A stretch of DNA of 27,719 nucleotides from SBAX01 sp043806315. Its GTDB lineage: Bacteria; Planctomycetota; Phycisphaerae; UBA1845. This document shows positions 1-7,115 of this stretch, in pieces. The translations under genes were made by a program, and so were the position numbers. Every line of letters begins with the position of its first letter. Positions within the stretch are counted from its first letter, which is position 1. The stretch lies in the NCBI GenBank assembly GCA_043806315.1, contig JAZDHF010000163.1:1-27719 (forward strand), in the 5' to 3' direction. Below the pieces are notes generated by a model. It was not told the DNA's origin. It did not search any database and saw nothing but the letters and a program-made list of their open reading frames with translations.

Positions 1-50
1 CCCAGGGAGAAAATCGAAGCTAATCCGTTCCGCAGTCTGTTCCACGATTC

Positions 51-111
51 ACGACCTCCTTGCTCGAGTTAACTGTCGTTACAACAGTAACTTAACTCGC
101 AAGGAGGTCGT
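51..111. repeat. Long imperfect hairpin containing an SD-like sequence
   Basis: The arms at 51-63 and 99-111 are perfect 13-nt reverse complements. The stem continues with GAGTTAA (66-72) against TTAACTC (92-98) and CTGT (73-76) against ACAG (84-87), giving about 24 base pairs with two small bulges. The right arm contains AAGGAGG (101-107), a near-perfect Shine-Dalgarno, and the left arm contains its exact complement CCTCCTT (55-61). The element is AT-richer than its surroundings and lacks a T-run on either strand, so it is not a typical intrinsic terminator. No ATG, GTG or TTG follows the SD at normal spacing. It could be an SD-masking regulatory hairpin or simply an inserted palindromic element. 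Confidence 0.8.
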
Positions 112-198
112 AAAACAGGGGCGCTTCTGAATAATTCGGGCGAACTGGATCGACTGACGGCCTGGCGGCGGAGTTGGGGCGAGGCCATCCGTGACCCG

Positions 199-732
199 GT
201 GCGCTTCGGACGGACGCTGCGGCTGACCAGTCCCGGCGTCGATCATCGGCGCTTCCTCGCCATCCATCTTCCCCTGGTGTTTCTCATCGGCGCGGCAAGC
301 CCAAGTATGACGTTCTGGGCGGTCGAAGGGAGGAGCCCGGTCCCCGATCAAATCGAGCTTCTTATCATCGGCGGGCCGATCTTCGGCACGGCCTGCACAG
401 CGGGCGTGATGGCCGTCTCGCTGCTGTCGGCGGCGACCGCCGCCATCTTGTATCACTTTCGCGATCGCCGGAACCTGCTTGCCGGGGCCGTGCAGGTCGT
501 TTCCTATCTGGTGGTCTGCCTGGTCGCGTGGCAGGTATTCGGCGCCGTCACCGGCATCTGCGCGGTGTCGATGGGGCAGGCCGAGTGGTTCCGCGGGTTC
601 GCAAGGGCTTCCCGTATGGGCCCCGAACTGCTCGCGTTCTTCTTTTGGTTCATTCCCAATCTCGCGTGCGGCATCGTCTATTGGACGCTGGTTCGACGGG
701 CCGTGTCGGGCACCCGCTTTGCGAGTTGGTAA
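199..732 (+). CDS. Four-helix integral membrane protein of unknown function (Yip1-like layout)
   Basis: The product is 177 aa with four hydrophobic stretches, at roughly residues 22-45, 53-80, 92-118 and 141-166, joined by short polar loops, so it is a polytopic inner-membrane protein. The pattern of an arginine-rich N-terminal segment followed by four or five helices resembles Yip1-domain proteins of planctomycetes. I cannot confirm membership from motifs. The GTG at 199 is the first conventional start, but the frame is open back to 91 and the extra residues (ending EAIRDPVRFGR) look like genuine protein. The true N-terminus may therefore lie upstream, begin at a rare CTG (127, 145 or 154), or have been lost. 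No SD precedes 199. The SD-like AAGGAGG at 101-107 sits inside a hairpin and is too far away. Function unknown. Confidence 0.65.
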   Translation: MRFGRTLRLTSPGVDHRRFLAIHLPLVFLIGAASPSMTFWAVEGRSPVPDQIELLIIGGPIFGTACTAGVMAVSLLSAATAAILYHFRDRRNLLAGAVQVVSYLVVCLVAWQVFGAVTGICAVSMGQAEWFRGFARASRMGPELLAFFFWFIPNLACGIVYWTLVRRAVSGTRFASW

Positions 733-1093
733 TCGAGTTGAATCGTGTCCACGGCTACGATGACGGCCGTGTTGCCCCTTCCACCGATTAGCCCGCGAGT
801 TCTATGAACAGGCACTCCGTGCGCGGCCCCTCGACGACGACGTCGGCCTCGATGCCCCGCCCGAGCGCCGTTGCGAATGCCCGATGCCCCGCCGCGCGAG
901 CGCGACAGATCGAGCTGTCCGCGGGCTTGCGCCGCGCGGCTCTGACCCGCTCGCGGCTCGGGGCACTCGACAATCGAGATTTGGCAATCATGGCCCACCG
1001 GTGACATCTCCCCGCCCGCCCGCTACACTCCCGCGTTGTGAACTGTCGGGCGGGTCATCCGGCCCGCCGTCGTTGCGGAGTGTGAGAACCGAT
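733..1093. other. Intergenic gap with no supported gene
   Basis: About 360 nt separate the membrane protein from the trans-sulfuration gene. Short frames occur on both strands. The one ending at 788 on the minus strand has GC-rich third positions in its last half, but no homology I recognise and no good ribosome site. A weak hairpin lies near the downstream gene: GGCGGG at 1049-1054 pairs with CCCGCC at 1063-1068. I see no SAM-type riboswitch. Confidence 0.5.
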
Positions 1094-2299
1094 ATGAAGG
1101 CTCCCTCGGAACAAGAGTGGCGATTCTCAACGCGGGCGATTCACGTAGGCCAGGAGCCCGACCCGATGACCGGGGCGACGGTCCCGCCGATCCATCCGAC
1201 GAGCACCTACACCCAGGCCTCACCGGGCAAGCACAAAGGCTACGAGTATTCCCGCTCCTCGAATCCGACGCGCGTGGGCCTGGAGCGAGCACTGGCCTCC
1301 TTGGAGGGCGGCGCGGCCTGCGCGTGCTTCGCCTCCGGTTCCGCGGCGACGGCCTGCGTATTCGCCACGCTCTCTCCCGGCGACAAGGTGCTGGCCTATG
1401 CCGACGTGTACGGCGGCACCTTCCGGCTGCTCAAGCGCGTGTTCGAGGGTTTCGGGTTGGTGCCCGTTTTCACCGAGAATTCCTCACCCGCCTCGTTCGC
1501 CAAGCTCATCGACGCGAAGACGAAGCTGGTCTGGATCGAGTCGCCGACGAATCCTCTGCTGCGCTGCCTGGACATTGCCGCGATTGCGACCATTGCCCAC
1601 CAAGCGGGCGCCAGGCTGGCCGTCGACAACACCTTCGCCACCCCGGTGTTGCAGTTGCCGATCAGCCTGGGGGCCGATTACGTCGTCCATAGCACGACCA
1701 AGTACATCGGCGGGCACTCCGACGTCATCGGCGGGGCGATCATCGTGAAGGACGCGGCCCTGATGGAACGCATCGCCTTCCTGCAAAACGCGCTGGGCGG
1801 CGTGCCGGGACCGTTCGACTGCTTCCTGCAACATCGTGGCGTGAAAACGCTCGCCTTGCGCATGGAGCGGCACTGTGCCAACGCTCTGGCACTCGCCAAG
1901 CACCTTCAGGGGCATCCCAAGCTCGCCAAGGTGATCTATCCATTCCTGCCCGATCACCCCGACCACGCCCTGGCCGAACGTCAGATGTGCGGCGGCGGCG
2001 GGATCGTCACCATCGTGTTCAAGGGTGACCGCGTAGGGTCCGCTGTGCGGACCACGTACGAACCCGCCCGCGCCGCGGCGCTGGGTTTCTGCGAGAGCAC
2101 CAAGGTCTTCTCGTGCGCCGAGTCGCTGGGCGGGGTGGAGTCGCTGGTGAACCATCCGGCCATCATGACCCACGCTTCGATCCCCAAGGAAATCCGCGAG
2201 GCCCGCGGCGTCACCGACGGCCTGGTCCGCCTCTCCGTCGGCATCGAGGATATCACCGATCTCATCACCGACGTGGACCAGGCGATGGGCAGGGCGTGA
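1094..2299 (+). CDS. PLP-dependent trans-sulfuration enzyme (cystathionine gamma-synthase/lyase family)
   Basis: This 401-aa protein belongs to the Cys/Met metabolism PLP-enzyme family, cytosolic homotetramers acting on homoserine or cysteine derivatives and cystathionine. Visible family features are YSRSSNPTR at residues 52-60, the cofactor-phosphate loop ASGSAA (80-85), ESPTNP (149-154), VDNTFATP (177-184), and the Schiff-base lysine K203 in HSTTKYIGGHSD. Near the C-terminus is the SLGGVESLVNHPAIMTHASIP block followed by RLSVGIED. These place it with cystathionine gamma-synthases and gamma- or beta-lyases. Exact substrate cannot be decided from sequence. The ATG at 1094 gives the normal family length. 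GGAG at 1077-1080 is an acceptable but distant ribosome site, and an in-frame GTG lies at 1082. The open frame extending to 884 is not protein-like. It stands alone, facing a convergent gene. Confidence 0.95.
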   Translation: MKAPSEQEWRFSTRAIHVGQEPDPMTGATVPPIHPTSTYTQASPGKHKGYEYSRSSNPTRVGLERALASLEGGAACACFASGSAATACVFATLSPGDKVLAYADVYGGTFRLLKRVFEGFGLVPVFTENSSPASFAKLIDAKTKLVWIESPTNPLLRCLDIAAIATIAHQAGARLAVDNTFATPVLQLPISLGADYVVHSTTKYIGGHSDVIGGAIIVKDAALMERIAFLQNALGGVPGPFDCFLQHRGVKTLALRMERHCANALALAKHLQGHPKLAKVIYPFLPDHPDHALAERQMCGGGGIVTIVFKGDRVGSAVRTTYEPARAAALGFCESTKVFSCAESLGGVESLVNHPAIMTHASIPKEIREARGVTDGLVRLSVGIEDITDLITDVDQAMGRA

Positions 2300-2403
2300 G
2301 ACGACGGGGCGGCGCAAGTTGATCGTCTCGATTTGAAAATCGGCGGCGTTTCGGCAGCGGTCGGATCGGGCTCACAGACGCGCCGAGTGGTCAAGGCGTG
2401 AAG

Positions 2404-2460
2404 CCTGTGGGACCGACCTTCCGGCCGGTCAAGCCCAAACCGGAACGTCGGTCCCACAGG
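2404..2460. repeat. Palindromic element between convergent genes
   Basis: The 14-nt arms CCTGTGGGACCGAC (2404-2417) and GTCGGTCCCACAGG (2447-2460) are perfect reverse complements. After one mismatch the stem continues with TTCCGG (2419-2424) against CCGGAA (2440-2445), leaving a loop of about 15 nt. It lies between the ends of the trans-sulfuration gene and the converging 94-aa gene. A bidirectional transcription stop is possible, although no T-run follows. The build resembles extragenic palindromic (REP-like) repeats. Confidence 0.85.
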
Positions 2461-2486
2461 GTTTGCAGAGATCGCCCGACGCGGCC

Positions 2487-2771
2487 CTAGAAATTGACGG
2501 CCACGTCGTGATTGGCCGCCAGGAGTCGGGCCTTGGTCACCGAGACGAAGGGATCGGCGTCGATTTTGGTCACCATCAACGCCTCCTGTCCGAGGAAGCT
2601 CATCCGCGGCGCTCGCTCCGGCCCGATGCTGTCTTCCGGAACGCGCAACAGATGTCCGCTCCAACGGCAGATATAGGCGCCGGGGTCACAGATGCCGTTA
2701 AAGGGCAACGTCGTTCCGGCGGTCGTCGTTCCCAACACCGTCTCTTTGAGTTTGCTGATCGTCGTGGTCAT
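2487..2771 (-). CDS. Small protein of unknown function, 94 aa
   Basis: I do not recognise this protein. The chosen ATG at 2771 is preceded by GGGAGGAA with five bases to the start, a strong ribosome site. It gives 94 aa beginning MTTTISKLKETVLG. The longer open frame upstream is arginine-rich and lacks a ribosome site. The protein is mixed hydrophilic with no membrane segment or signal peptide. It has two cysteines in the short stretch CDPGAYICRW (residues about 28-37) and ends in phenylalanine (AANHDVAVNF). Composition and the strong SD support real coding. It is convergent with the trans-sulfuration gene and shares a strand with the S9 peptidase 270 bases upstream, so it is probably transcribed separately. 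Confidence 0.7.
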   Translation of the reverse strand: MTTTISKLKETVLGTTTAGTTLPFNGICDPGAYICRWSGHLLRVPEDSIGPERAPRMSFLGQEALMVTKIDADPFVSVTKARLLAANHDVAVNF

Positions 2772-3040
2772 TCGTGTTCCTCCCGCAGTAATGCGGCGTC
2801 GGATGGCGCACCAGCGCTTTTCCGATGGGCCGTATCCCATGAGTATCGGCTGGGCGTTCGGCGAGTTGACCCGCCGACCCCGAATAACCACGAACGGACC
2901 TCGTTTTCTCGCGTTTGCTACACCCAACCCCTAGACCGTAGGCCGTCCGCGGGAGTGCAAAACGGACCTTCATCCGTCTCATGCGTTGTGGGTGCGAGGC
3001 CTTATCGCGGCCGGCGGCAACGCCGCGTCCGGAGCGCGAT

Positions 3041-4948
3041 CTATTGGGAACGTCCGCCCAAGTGTTGGGCCAAGAACTTCTCCGCCTTACCGTAAAAGTC
3101 GAGTCGGTTCTCCGGACGAGCGAAACCGTGTCCCTCGTCGGCGTATTCGACGTATTCGACGACCTTGCCGGCCTTCTTCAACGCCTCGACCATTTGCAGC
3201 GACTCGGACTTCTTCACCCGTGGATCATTCGCCCCCTGCGCAATCAGCAACGGCTTGTTGATCTGGTCCACCTTGAAGAGCGGCGAGCGCGACTTCAGAA
3301 ACTCCGCATCCTTGAGCGGATGCCCGACTCGGCCCCAGAGGATCGGCTCCAACGGTTTCCAATAGGGCGGTATGTTCTCCTGGAAGGTGATGAGATTGCT
3401 CGGGCCGACGATATCCACGCCGCAGGCGAACAAATCCGGCGTAAACGTCAATCCCACCAGCGTCGCGTATCCTCCGTACGATCCGCCGAAGATGGCGACG
3501 CGCTTGGGGTCGGCCACCCCTTCCTTGATCGCCCATTGCACGCCCTCGACCAAGTCGTCGTGCATCTTGCCGCCCCATTCACGGTCCGCGGCGTTGAGGA
3601 ACTTCTTGCCATACCCGGTCGAGCCCCGAAAGTTGATCTGCAAAACGGCATATCCGCGATTCGCCAACCACTGCACCTCCCCGTCATAGCCCCACGCATC
3701 CCGCGACCAAGGCCCGCCGTGCACATTGAGGACCATCGGCAGGTTCTTCGCCTCCACACCGGGCGGCGCGGCCAGATACCCGTGCACCGTCAACCCATCC
3801 CGGGCCTTGAAGCTGATCGGCTTCATCTTCGCCAGCGTCAGCCCCTCCAAGGCCTTGCGGTTCGTGAACAGGACTTCGCCCTTCTTCGTGCTCCGATTGT
3901 AAGCGTAATAGTACACCGGCCCGTCGTCGGTCTCGAAACTCAGCAGCCACGTCTGGTCCGCGTGATCGCGGTTAATGAGATGGAAGTCGCCGTCGCGGAT
4001 CTTTCCGATTGCAGCGAAGTCCTCGGCGATCGACGGATCGAGCACTTTCCAGCTCGTGCGTTCCTTGGTGAACGCCACCGCCTGCACGGTGTGTCTCGTG
4101 GGATGAATGACCGCATCGGCGACGTCCGCGGCGTCGTCGGAGGCGAGGGTCTTTTCCTTCCCCGTCGCCAGCTCCATCTCCCGCAGTTCACCGGTGTTGC
4201 TCCCGCTGCTGCTGATGATGAACAGCCCCTTGTCGTCCGGCGTGAAGCCCACGGGTCCGCTGGTCAGGGCGTCCTCCGGCCCGTACGAAATCAGCGTCCG
4301 CCACGCCGACTCCGCCTCGTCACGCACCACCAATGTCGTCCCGCCGTCCGGGTTCATCTTCGCCGCCAGGCGAACGCGGAAGTCGTGGTCCGCCGTCCAC
4401 CCGATGAACCCTTCGTCGTTCCGCGCCACGAGCGTCAGCTTGCCGGTCGTCAGATCGGCGCGATGCACGTCATGTAGCTGGGGGTTGCGATTGTTGATCG
4501 ACACGAGGATTTCGTTGGGGAACTTCTGCTCCACGGCCTCGACCCGCGCCTGCACATTCTCAAACGGCGTCAGGTCCTTCTCCTCGTTCGTCGTCAGGTT
4601 CACGGCGTAAAGGTGCCAGTTCTCGTCACCGCCTTTGTCCTGGATGTAGAGGATTTGCTCGTTGTTCTGCGCCCAGAAGTACCAGCGGATGCCGCGCTTG
4701 CGATCCTTGGTGACGGCCTTGTCGTCGGTCCGCCCCATCGTGCGCACCCACACATTGAGCACGCCCTCATCCGCCGCCAGATAGGCCAGCCGCTTTCCGT
4801 CCGGCGAAATCTGCGGAGACGCCTTGTCCGGGTTGCCGAAGAACACCTCTCGCGGAATCAGCGGGGGCAACTCGGCTCGGACCGAGGGGTGCCACACAAT
4901 GCACGCACCCAGCACCGTACAACACAGACTGCGTTGGCTCATCGTCAT
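3041..4948 (-). CDS. Secreted S9-family prolyl oligopeptidase / acylaminoacyl peptidase
   Basis: A 635-aa serine peptidase of family S9 that cleaves short peptides, probably outside the cytoplasm. The N-terminus carries a signal peptide (hydrophobic CCTVLGACIVW, likely cut after VRA). Residues about 35-360 form the beta-propeller that restricts substrate size, with TolB-like phrases such as PQISPDGKRLAYLAADEG. Residues about 385-635 form the alpha/beta-hydrolase domain. The catalytic triad is visible: S490 in GGSYGGYATL, D575 in QGANDPRV and H607 in DEGHGFARP. Two ATGs lie close together. The one at 4942 sits at better distance from the AGGAGG ribosome site, and 4948 adds two residues. The length is normal for the S9C subfamily. 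The long frame upstream of 4948 is not supported. No operon partner is apparent. Confidence 0.95.
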   Translation of the reverse strand: MTMSQRSLCCTVLGACIVWHPSVRAELPPLIPREVFFGNPDKASPQISPDGKRLAYLAADEGVLNVWVRTMGRTDDKAVTKDRKRGIRWYFWAQNNEQILYIQDKGGDENWHLYAVNLTTNEEKDLTPFENVQARVEAVEQKFPNEILVSINNRNPQLHDVHRADLTTGKLTLVARNDEGFIGWTADHDFRVRLAAKMNPDGGTTLVVRDEAESAWRTLISYGPEDALTSGPVGFTPDDKGLFIISSSGSNTGELREMELATGKEKTLASDDAADVADAVIHPTRHTVQAVAFTKERTSWKVLDPSIAEDFAAIGKIRDGDFHLINRDHADQTWLLSFETDDGPVYYYAYNRSTKKGEVLFTNRKALEGLTLAKMKPISFKARDGLTVHGYLAAPPGVEAKNLPMVLNVHGGPWSRDAWGYDGEVQWLANRGYAVLQINFRGSTGYGKKFLNAADREWGGKMHDDLVEGVQWAIKEGVADPKRVAIFGGSYGGYATLVGLTFTPDLFACGVDIVGPSNLITFQENIPPYWKPLEPILWGRVGHPLKDAEFLKSRSPLFKVDQINKPLLIAQGANDPRVKKSESLQMVEALKKAGKVVEYVEYADEGHGFARPENRLDFYGKAEKFLAQHLGGRSQ

Positions 4949-5180
4949 CTCCCTCCTTTGTCGCCGGTTCCCCGCTGCAGAGGGGCGGGTCCAGACGGTC
5001 CGGCCGCCTCGCCCGCGTACGGCGAGGGTTCTAGTGCATGATCCTAGCCCGGTTTGCCGAAGGCCTGAAAGCGCTTGATTGTGTAAAGCTGTCACCTCGA
5101 CCGAGCCGTTTGCGGCCCGCCGGAGCTGGGGTCCGTGAGAGATTAGGCGGCCTTGGAATAGGCCGGCCGGGTGTTCCAAT

Positions 5181-5200
5181 CCTGTCCTGAGCCTCGAAGG
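5181..5200 (-). repeat. Dispersed 20-nt repeat, copy A
   Basis: It matches the consensus CCTTCGAGGCTCAGGACAAG at 19 of 20 positions on the minus strand. It lies in the S9-to-lipoprotein gap, just downstream of a putative gene remnant on the same strand. Confidence 0.8.
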
Positions 5201-5321
5201 AACCGTTCCCACCGCCCGTCCTGCGATAGCCATAGGGCGCGGAGCGACAGGATCGACTCGACCGGAGCAAACTGAACACGGCGAGGAGGATGTGTCGATC
5301 TCGCGCGGACGCCACACTACT

Positions 5322-5393
5322 TCAGGCGAAGGCGGCGGATAAGGCAAAAAGGGCGAGGTTCGCGACAGCCAGGGAGGCGAAGACATGCGGCAT
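5322..5393 (-). pseudogene. Possible 5' remnant of a small membrane-protein gene
   Basis: An ATG at 5393 opens 23 codons that translate to a single clean hydrophobic helix (VFASLAVANLALFALSAAFA) and then meet TGA at 5322-5324. A GGGAGG lies about 12 bases before the ATG. Beyond the stop the same frame reads DRHILLAVFSLL, a second helix-like stretch, before running into low-quality sequence and repeat copy A. This fits a small two-helix protein broken by a nonsense codon and eroded at its 3' end. It could also be chance, since GC-rich DNA often yields Ala/Leu-rich frames. Confidence 0.25.
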
Positions 5394-5597
5394 AGCGGGG
5401 TTCGCCCTCCCAGCCGCGGCGAGGCGATTCACGGGAGCATGGGAGCGGAGTCGCAGGCCGAAGTACTATGTGGCGCGTGCGGCAGAGCCCGAGCGACGGC
5501 AAAGCCGGGACTTCCATCCCCCACCCTGCCACGCCCCACGACGGGAGACGAGTTCTTCCGACATTCCCCGCCGCCGTTGTGAGATCGATCGGGCGTG

Positions 5598-6458
5598 CTA
5601 CGGTTCCGTGGTTGTTGTTGCCTGGGCCGTTGCCGCCCGTGGGGCCGTGGTCAGCTCCTGGATCCGCCTTGTGGCGAAGCGCAGGTTGCTTTGATCGGCG
5701 GTCTCGTTCTTCAAAACGCTTTGGTAGAGTTCGAGAGCGCGGTCGCGGTCGTGGAGGCGGTAGTCGTAGACCACGGCGGCCTGGAATCGCGCCGGGTGCG
5801 GCGTATCGGGGTTCCACGTCCAGGCCCGTTCGTACCATTTCACCGCGATCGGCTCCTGGTTGGGCAGATACTCCTTATGGATTTCGCCCAGGAAGAAGGC
5901 GGCGTCATCGATCTTGTCGCTGTTCGGGTACTTTTCGACGAGCTGTTGGAAGACGTCGGCGGTCTCAATCATCAGCTTCTCGCGATAGAAGACGGGCACG
6001 CCGTGGCCGCCCTTGCGCAGTAACTCCTGACCGCGTTCGTAGAGGGCGTCGGCCTCGGGAATTTGGCTCGTGGGACGAAGTTGGTCCGAGGGAATCTCGG
6101 CGTCGAGCAGGTATCGGAAGGTTTTGACCTTTCGTAGCCCGTCCAATTCGTAGTCAGCCCAGGACTGCTTGGTCGCGTAGCCGTGATCGCGGTAGTAGTC
6201 ACGAAGCCCCTCTAACTCTTGGTGATATTGGGCGCGATGGGCTAGGACGCTCTCGACCAAGTCCACTTCCTGGCGCTCAACGGTGGAAAGCGCGGAGCTT
6301 GGAGGTAGGCCCGTACTCCTTGAGTTTTCTCCGGAGGCCGTCGCCCCTTTCGGGGGCCGGCGTTCCGCGAAAGCCGGGTCCAAGTTGCAGGCCGGGACGG
6401 AAGCGAGCAGTAGGCCCCCCACGATCATCTTTGCGGCATTGAACAGTCTGGTTCGCAT
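5598..6458 (-). CDS. Outer-membrane-type lipoprotein with TPR-like repeats (BamD/YfiO-like)
   Basis: The protein has 286 aa from the ATG at 6458, which is preceded by AAGGAGA at good spacing. The signal is lipoprotein type: basic start, hydrophobic MIVGGLLLAS, then VPAC with the likely lipidated cysteine at residue 24. The mature part is helical and, from about residue 145, carries tetratricopeptide-like pairs: ETADVFQQLVEKYPNSDKIDDAAFFLGEI, then PIAVKWYERAWTWNPDTPHPARFQAAVVY, then RALELYQSVLKNE. Such repeats bind partner proteins in the periplasm, as in BamD/YfiO and YbgF-like proteins. The region from about 70 to 140 may form helical pairs or a coiled coil. The C-terminus is a Thr/Ala-rich tail. 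It is not next to any bam or tol gene, so its role remains open. Confidence 0.85.
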   Translation of the reverse strand: MRTRLFNAAKMIVGGLLLASVPACNLDPAFAERRPPKGATASGENSRSTGLPPSSALSTVERQEVDLVESVLAHRAQYHQELEGLRDYYRDHGYATKQSWADYELDGLRKVKTFRYLLDAEIPSDQLRPTSQIPEADALYERGQELLRKGGHGVPVFYREKLMIETADVFQQLVEKYPNSDKIDDAAFFLGEIHKEYLPNQEPIAVKWYERAWTWNPDTPHPARFQAAVVYDYRLHDRDRALELYQSVLKNETADQSNLRFATRRIQELTTAPRAATAQATTTTEP

Positions 6459-6722
6459 AGCCTCTCCTTGGCTCAAAAGCGCGGGCCGTTCGGTTGACTC
6501 CTTGGCGTGGCATTAGAACGAGGCGGGCGAAGCCTGTCAAGGCGAATTCGTGAAAATGGACTAAACTCCGTGTCGCGGGCATCGGGAGGCCGGTCCGTCC
6601 GCCGTACGATTCGTCGCTGGCCTGCATTTCTCACCAGTGCATGAATCGGGACCACGTCGAAGGTCGGGACGCGTCGGCGACACCCTTATGGCCGGACGGC
6701 GAAGCGGGAATTGTGACCCACG

Positions 6723-6742
6723 AATGTCCTGAGCCGCGAAGG
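6723..6742 (-). repeat. Dispersed 20-nt repeat, copy B (diverged)
   Basis: It matches the family consensus CCTTCGAGGCTCAGGACAAG at 17 of 20 positions on the minus strand, with a C at position 7 and two changes at the 3' end. Confidence 0.6.
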
Positions 6743-7087
6743 AAGCGCTTGAGCCAACCTGGAGGGGCTGGAAAAAGGCCGTCGGCGGGGTCGCGAAGCA
6801 CGATCCGGATGCACCGGCGGCGCGGCCGTTTTCGACTTGTACGCCAGGGCCCCGCGCGGCGGGCTCAGCACGCAAAGACGGTGCATGAGTCCAAGCCGCC
6901 CGCACGTCCGCGGAATGTAGTTCAACCACCTGTCCGGACGTGACTCCGAGTACATCATTGTGTCACCGCCGGACAGCGAAATACCGCCGGGTACAAGGCT
7001 CTCTGCCGGCGGACCCCTCACGATCCCACGAGACCCAAGGGCCGATGCGTGGGGTTTCCTTGAGGACTGGGAACTCGAGGCGGGTAG

Positions 7088-7106
7088 GTCGGGTCATCGA
7101 CCCGAC
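7088..7106. repeat. Hairpin just downstream of the UbiD gene
   Basis: GTCGGGTC (7088-7095) and GACCCGAC (7099-7106) form a perfect 8-bp stem with a 3-nt loop, ten bases past the UbiD stop codon. No T-run follows on the minus strand, so terminator function is only possible. It may be another small palindromic repeat. Confidence 0.7.
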
Positions 7107-7115
7107 GCCCCGCGC

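Larger units (their letters stand above)
4949..5597. other. Intergenic gap with a dispersed repeat and a possible gene remnant
   Basis: Nearly 650 nt lie between the S9 peptidase and the lipoprotein gene. The gap holds copy A of the CCTTCGAGGCTCAGGACAAG repeat family (5181-5200) and a short minus-strand stretch encoding one hydrophobic helix (5322-5393). No complete gene is supported. The other frames are arginine- and proline-rich, as expected from noncoding high-GC DNA. Confidence 0.5.
6459..7115. other. Intergenic gap with repeat copy B and a hairpin
   Basis: About 650 nt lie between the lipoprotein start and the end of the UbiD gene. It contains repeat copy B (6723-6742) and a compact hairpin at 7088-7106. 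No gene is supported. The minus-strand frames crossing it are Arg/Pro/Ser-rich and read through the repeat. Confidence 0.5.

Noticed and set aside
1..72. Plus frame 1 open to TAA at 70-72, possible tail of an upstream gene
   Set aside because: Only 23 codons are visible and nothing in them is recognisable, so it cannot be told from chance.
788..1007. Small minus-strand frames (67 and 109 codons) upstream of the trans-sulfuration gene
   Set aside because: The second half of the 67-codon frame has coding-like third positions, but the first half does not. There is no family similarity and the ribosome site is poor.
1041..1093. Possible SAM riboswitch before the trans-sulfuration gene
   Set aside because: Only one weak 6-bp hairpin is present, with none of the conserved SAM-aptamer cores.
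2981..4477. 498-codon plus-strand frame opposite the S9 peptidase
   Set aside because: It is an antisense shadow. The minus strand has the complete catalytic triad and a signal peptide.
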